Shown piece by piece: positions 60,620-64,000 of a stretch of 64,000 bases of DNA. The position numbers and the translations under genes were made by a program. The DNA lies in assembly GCF_009665255.1 (NCBI RefSeq), contig NZ_CP035687.1, positions 806,001 to 870,000 of the forward strand. The letters are read 5' to 3'. Below the pieces are notes generated by a model, which was not told the DNA's origin, made no database searches, and saw nothing but the letters and a program-made list of their open reading frames with translations. The stretch's first letter is position 1; each line of letters opens with the position of its first letter. This DNA comes from Vibrio metoecus. Lineage in GTDB: Bacteria > Pseudomonadota > Gammaproteobacteria > Enterobacterales > Vibrionaceae.

Positions 60620-60653
60620 AATGAAAAGCCGACGATGAAGCATCATCGTCGGC
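60620..60653 (-). terminator. Second leader hairpin upstream of the ABC-F gene
   Basis: Minus strand: perfect 10-bp stem GCCGACGATG / CATCGTCGGC, 6-base loop, followed by TTTTCATTT. It precedes the terminator at 60541-60575. Between 60654 and 60992 there is also the hairpin-forming ACTCCG/CGGAGC pair around a 15-codon frame starting at 60759, and the promoter of the divergent DUF808 gene. Confidence 0.65.
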
Positions 60654-60992
60654 CAGTCTTCTGCAATCCTTCAGCTACAAAGTTACGCCTCTTGCTAAAA
60701 GCAAAAGGTGAGTCTTATCGCTGATGAAGATTTAAAAGATTAAGCTCCGAGCAACACTTCATCGTGTTAATGCGCGGAGTTCAGCCTTCTAACAAAACTC
60801 TTGAAAAGGATGTAAAGCATTGCAGAAAAGTTCCTAAATTATTGCTGGGCGGGAATTTACTCTTTTCTCGAATGGGGGTCAACCAAAGGCACTTTTTAAT
60901 CGTTTCGTTGAAGTCATCACAGCATTTCCCTTGCTAGGGTGATTGGTGTTACATTTTGTCACGATTTCAACCATGAATAAGAGAGATGATGT

Positions 60993-61928
60993 ATGGCAGG
61001 CGCAAGCTTATTGACCCTACTCGATGATATTGCGACGGTACTGGATGATGTGGCTGTGATGTCGAAAATGGCCGCAAAAAAGACGGCGGGTGTGCTGGGG
61101 GATGACTTAGCGCTCAATGCGCAACAAGTCTCTGGCGTGGCAGCTGAACGTGAAATTCCAGTGGTCTGGGCAGTCGCCAAAGGTTCGTTTCGTAATAAGC
61201 TGATTTTGGTTCCGGCAGCACTTATCATAAGTTCCATCGCTCCTTGGTTGATCATGCCTTTGCTGCTACTCGGTGGTTTATTCCTCTGTTTTGAAGGTGC
61301 AGAGAAGATCCTCGAAAAATGGCTGCATCCAGTCCCCAAGCAGGATACCGAACAACGCGCTGCCGCTATGATGACTGAGGGTTTAGAAACAGAAAGCTTG
61401 GCGACAGAAAGTGTGGCTGAGTACGAAAAGCGTAAAATTGGTGGTGCGATCCGCACCGATTTTATTCTGTCGGCAGAAATCATTGTGATCGCTCTCGGTA
61501 CCGTGCTGGGGCAATCCATGCTCACGCAAATTCTGGTGGTCAGTTTGATTGCGGTCATCATGACGATCGGTGTGTATGGTTTGGTGGCAGGCATAGTGAA
61601 GTTGGATGATTTAGGTTTTTACCTGCAACGCCAATCCAAAGGCCAAGGACTCAAAGCCAGTTTGGGTGGTGTGTTAGTGCGTTTTGCGCCCAAGTTGATG
61701 AAAGGGCTGACGGTAGTCGGAACCGCGGCGATGTTTTTAGTCGGCGGCGGGATCGTGGTGCATAACGTGCCCACAGTGCATCATGCTCTTGAACCGATTC
61801 TGAACACGGTTGAAGCATGGCCAGCGGTGGGGGCGCTTATGCCGACCCTCATTAATGGTGTGATTGGGGTGGCGGCTGGTAGCCTCTTAGTGGCTGTGAT
61901 GGAAGTGTGGCATAAACTTCGCGGTTAA
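60993..61928 (+). CDS. DUF808 (YedI) family inner-membrane protein
   Basis: 311 residues with about six hydrophobic helices. The start MAGASLLTLLDDIATVLDDVAVMSKMAAKKTAGVLGDDLALNAQQVSG is diagnostic of the DUF808/YedI family, followed by the membrane block WLIMPLLLLGGLFLCFEGAEKILEKWLHP. Function unknown; homologs are widespread in proteobacteria. GAGAG precedes the ATG. Followed by a branched hairpin at 61940-61992. Confidence 0.88.
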   Translation: MAGASLLTLLDDIATVLDDVAVMSKMAAKKTAGVLGDDLALNAQQVSGVAAEREIPVVWAVAKGSFRNKLILVPAALIISSIAPWLIMPLLLLGGLFLCFEGAEKILEKWLHPVPKQDTEQRAAAMMTEGLETESLATESVAEYEKRKIGGAIRTDFILSAEIIVIALGTVLGQSMLTQILVVSLIAVIMTIGVYGLVAGIVKLDDLGFYLQRQSKGQGLKASLGGVLVRFAPKLMKGLTVVGTAAMFLVGGGIVVHNVPTVHHALEPILNTVEAWPAVGALMPTLINGVIGVAAGSLLVAVMEVWHKLRG

Positions 61929-61939
61929 TTCTCCCGCTT

Positions 61940-61992
61940 AGCTGTCGCTCCAAGTCGTTTGGAGAATCTCCTGCTTATCGGCAGCGACAGCT
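61940..61992. repeat. Branched inverted repeat after the DUF808 gene
   Basis: Outer arms AGCTGTCGC (61940-61948) and GCGACAGCT (61984-61992) are perfect complements. Between them CTCCAA (61948-61953) pairs with TTGGAG (61959-61964). There is no T run, so it is not a typical terminator. Confidence 0.5.
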
Positions 61993-62092
61993 GTGTTGGC
62001 GACAACATGAAGTAGGGTATCCGTAAAATTCTCGTTGTTATTTTCGGGAAGGCAAATAAACTAACGGCTTTTGTTTTTCGGCGGTCGATATT

Positions 62093-63220
62093 ATGCAGTG
62101 TGAGTTCTTTATTCAAAAACGGTGTACCTCTTGCCACCAGTGTGCGCAGCCGTATTCCCAGCAAGTTGAGAATAAAGATCAGCAGTTGCGTGAGTTGATT
62201 GCGCCAGCCATGGATGTGCAGTGGTTACCTCCTGTCACCAGTGCTGATACCGCGTTTCGCAATAAAGCTAAAATGGTGGTGCTCGGTGCGGCTCACGCGC
62301 CGATTTTAGGCATTGAAGATGCGCAAGGTCAGCCTTTGTCGCTGGTGACTTGTCCGCTTTATCCTCAGCCGATGCAAGAGCTGCTCGCTTATCTGGAAAA
62401 TTGGATCCGCATCGCGGGTATTCCGCCCTATAACAAGCTGAAGAAAAAAGGTGAACTGAAGTTTATTCTGCTCACCCGCAGTGAAAACAGCGGCCAATTT
62501 ATGCTGCGTTTTGTGGCGCGCAGCCATGCTGTACTTGAGCGAATTGAACGCAATTTGCCGACATTGATCACGGCTTTCCCGATGATCGAAGTCATTTCGG
62601 TCAATATCCAGCCGGTGCATATGGCGCGTTTAGAAGGTGAAGAGGAAATTTTCCTCACCGAAACGCAAAGCCTGCTTGAACAGTTCAACGATGTGCCTAT
62701 GGTGATCCGCCCGAAAAGCTTTTTCCAAACTAATCCCCAAGTGGCTGAGCAGCTATACGCGACCGCGCGTGCTTGGGTGCGCGAGATTGCGCCAACGCAA
62801 ATGTGGGATCTGTTTTGTGGCGTTGGTGGCTTTGCGCTGCATTGCGCCGCGCCAGACACTGCTGTAACGGGCATTGAAATTGAACCAGAAGCGATTGCCA
62901 GCGCGCAACGTTCGGCGCAAATGATGGGGATTGATAATCTCAGCTTTGCGGCGCTCGATTCTGCCAAGTTTTCACAAAGCCAGATGAGTGCACCAGAGTT
63001 AGTGTTGGTCAATCCTCCACGCCGTGGTTTGGGGAGCGAGCTGACCGCGCAGTTGGAAGCGCTTGCGCCAAAACACATTCTTTATTCCAGCTGTAACCCG
63101 CAGACCATGGTCAAAGACATCGCTGAGCTCGCCAGTTACCAAATGATTCGCGTGCAGTGGTTTGATATGTTCCCGCATACGGATCACGCCGAAGTGCTGA
63201 CCCTGTTGATCAGAAAATAG
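62093..63220 (+). CDS. rlmC: 23S rRNA (uracil(747)-C(5))-methyltransferase
   Basis: SAM- and Fe-S-dependent methylation of U747 in 23S rRNA. 375 residues, the same length as E. coli RlmC (RumB). N-terminal cysteines C3, C11, C14 (and C17) for the 4Fe-4S cluster, FRNKAKMVV typical of the RumA/RumB group, SAM motif MWDLFCGVGGFALHCA, NPPRRGLG, and the catalytic cysteine in ILYSSCNPQTMVKD. No TRAM domain, as expected for RlmC. Ends EVLTLLIRK. Confidence 0.95.
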   Translation: MQCEFFIQKRCTSCHQCAQPYSQQVENKDQQLRELIAPAMDVQWLPPVTSADTAFRNKAKMVVLGAAHAPILGIEDAQGQPLSLVTCPLYPQPMQELLAYLENWIRIAGIPPYNKLKKKGELKFILLTRSENSGQFMLRFVARSHAVLERIERNLPTLITAFPMIEVISVNIQPVHMARLEGEEEIFLTETQSLLEQFNDVPMVIRPKSFFQTNPQVAEQLYATARAWVREIAPTQMWDLFCGVGGFALHCAAPDTAVTGIEIEPEAIASAQRSAQMMGIDNLSFAALDSAKFSQSQMSAPELVLVNPPRRGLGSELTAQLEALAPKHILYSSCNPQTMVKDIAELASYQMIRVQWFDMFPHTDHAEVLTLLIRK

Positions 63221-63241
63221 GTGCTGAATAACGGATTGAAG

Positions 63242-63266
63242 AATAAGGGGCGGTTTGCCCCTTATT
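63242..63266. terminator. Bidirectional terminator after rlmC
   Basis: Perfect 10-bp stem AATAAGGGGC / GCCCCTTATT with a 5-base loop between two convergent genes. Confidence 0.78.
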
Positions 63267-63291
63267 GCATTCTTATAGGATTAAGAGTGAC

Positions 63292-63801
63292 TTAGCTGTG
63301 ATTGGCCACTTCAGCGCTGCAGATCACCTGTGGCTCAGCATCAAGCAGCCAAGAAATCCAACGCCGACGGGAATTGAGGATGAAGCCTTCATCGGCAGCA
63401 ATGCTACTCACAATGTAGCCATCCACCTTTTTACGCTCTTCTTTTGTGCCAAATACCCAATCATCGCTGTGAATTTTCTGCCCTTCGAGTATCGCTTCAC
63501 TCAAGCGTGGATTGGTGATCGCAATCATCAAACCTTGAGTCGAGTGAATACCAATATTGGCTTGTGAAAAGCTGCCAATCGCGACTGGCACTTCTATCGA
63601 ACACTCTTGTCCTTGCGCATTTTTGGCTTGATATTTTCCTTCACCCACTCGCCCCTTTAACCAAAGAAGCTGCCCTTGGGTCATTTTCGTGATGGTCAGT
63701 AGGCCAATGGTTTGCTCGGGTAAGTTGCCATTGAGCTTAAGAGGATCCGCCGAAGCAAGATTCGCCATTGAAACCAGCAGTAAAACTAATAGAGTTCTCA
63801 T
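63292..63801 (-). CDS. Hypothetical exported protein
   Basis: 169 residues with a signal peptide (MRTLLVLLLVSMANLASA-D). The mature protein is beta-rich (LNGNLPEQTIGLLTITKMTQGQLLWLKGRVGEGKYQAKNAQGQECSIEVPVAIG) with two cysteines that could form a disulfide in the periplasm. No family recognised. Its ATG overlaps the stop of the DUF805 gene as ATGA, so the two form an operon. Confidence 0.72.
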   Translation of the reverse strand: MRTLLVLLLVSMANLASADPLKLNGNLPEQTIGLLTITKMTQGQLLWLKGRVGEGKYQAKNAQGQECSIEVPVAIGSFSQANIGIHSTQGLMIAITNPRLSEAILEGQKIHSDDWVFGTKEERKKVDGYIVSSIAADEGFILNSRRRWISWLLDAEPQVICSAEVANHS

Positions 63802-64000
63802 GATAAAAGCGCCTTATCGGTGAAGTGAGAGGAAGAGGGCTGAACCAGTAAGTAAATTAGCCAGAAAGGGCCAATCACGGGGATCACAAATACCCATGCC
63901 CACCATCCGGAGCGTTGGGTATCATGCAAACGCCGAACTAAGATGGCGAGCATCGGGATAAAGCTGATGAGGCTGTAAAACAGATCTAACCAGCCTGGGT
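63798..64000 (-). CDS. DUF805 (YhaH-type) membrane protein, C-terminal part, cut by window edge
   Basis: The last 67 codons of a gene entering from the right end. The visible part has the DUF805 signature VRRLHDTQRSGWW between membrane helices, then WVFVIPVIGPFWLIYLLVQPS. Small inner-membrane protein of unknown function. The stop overlaps the downstream start (ATGA). Confidence 0.82.
   Translation of the reverse strand, partial: PGWLDLFYSLISFIPMLAILVRRLHDTQRSGWWAWVFVIPVIGPFWLIYLLVQPSSSHFTDKALLS

Noticed and set aside
60512..60724. 70-codon plus-strand frame across the ABC-F leader
   Set aside because: It overlaps strong hairpins that make better sense as minus-strand terminators. The C-terminal peptide looks somewhat protein-like, but there is no ribosome site.
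1..64000. CRISPR arrays, prophage, insertion sequences, tRNA or rRNA genes
   Set aside because: No regularly spaced repeats, transposase or phage proteins, or cloverleaf-like sequences were seen in the window.

Overview
The window is ordinary Vibrio chromosomal DNA. Many genes match what I remember of Vibrio cholerae chromosome II, roughly the VCA0925-VCA0995 block in inverted order. VpsT, SpeG, the AGDEF diguanylate cyclase, the GGEEF enzyme often called VCA0956 and the divergent mal operon are all recognisable at residue level. Locus numbers quoted here are from memory, not from a search. I see no tRNA, rRNA, CRISPR array, prophage or insertion sequence.

Layout. 1-2.5 kb: a polar amino-acid ABC transporter (minus strand, cut by the left edge). 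2.8-7 kb: aroG (DAHP synthase), a MATE efflux pump and an Aer-like PAS chemoreceptor. 7.3-14.4 kb: a lactate locus (lldP-lldD-FeS D-lactate dehydrogenase, the last with a frameshift) with a divergent LysR gene and two ERIC elements. 14.5-17.7 kb: a chemoreceptor between two orphan solute-binding proteins. 17.9-24.9 kb: a gene behind a Fur-box-like site, a Lon-like protease, another chemoreceptor and an MFS pump. 25.3-32.4 kb: PpnP, pirin, the AGDEF cyclase, a LysR/EamA pair, a secreted DUF3541 protein and AlkB. 32.6-41.4 kb: a CHASE-GGDEF protein, a Qrr small RNA with its sigma-54 promoter and LuxO sites, an XRE/DUF3612 regulator, a GGEEF cyclase, MarR, CheV, PpiC and vpsT behind a 0.9 kb non-coding region. 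41.5-49.4 kb: YbjQ, a 2OG oxygenase, Rof-like, SpeG, malK and divergent malEFG with MalT boxes, then a candidate structured RNA. 49.5-57.7 kb: a thioesterase, GlpR, a PAS-GGEEF protein whose leader pairs with Qrr, a DMT exporter, AraC, an M14 peptidase-like protein, cold-shock protein and HD-GYP phosphodiesterase. 57.8-64 kb: an MFS gene, an ABC-F gene with a terminator-rich leader, DUF808, RlmC, a secreted protein and a DUF805 gene cut by the right edge.

Theme. Four GGDEF-type proteins, one HD-GYP protein, the c-di-GMP receptor VpsT and a quorum-sensing Qrr RNA lie within about 31 kb. The Qrr core has a perfect 10-nt complement in the leader of the PAS-GGEEF gene (established biology for VCA0939) and a second identical one in the aroG leader, which I have not seen described. 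Three chemoreceptors plus CheV make chemotaxis the second theme, and lactate, maltose and polyamine functions fill most of the rest.
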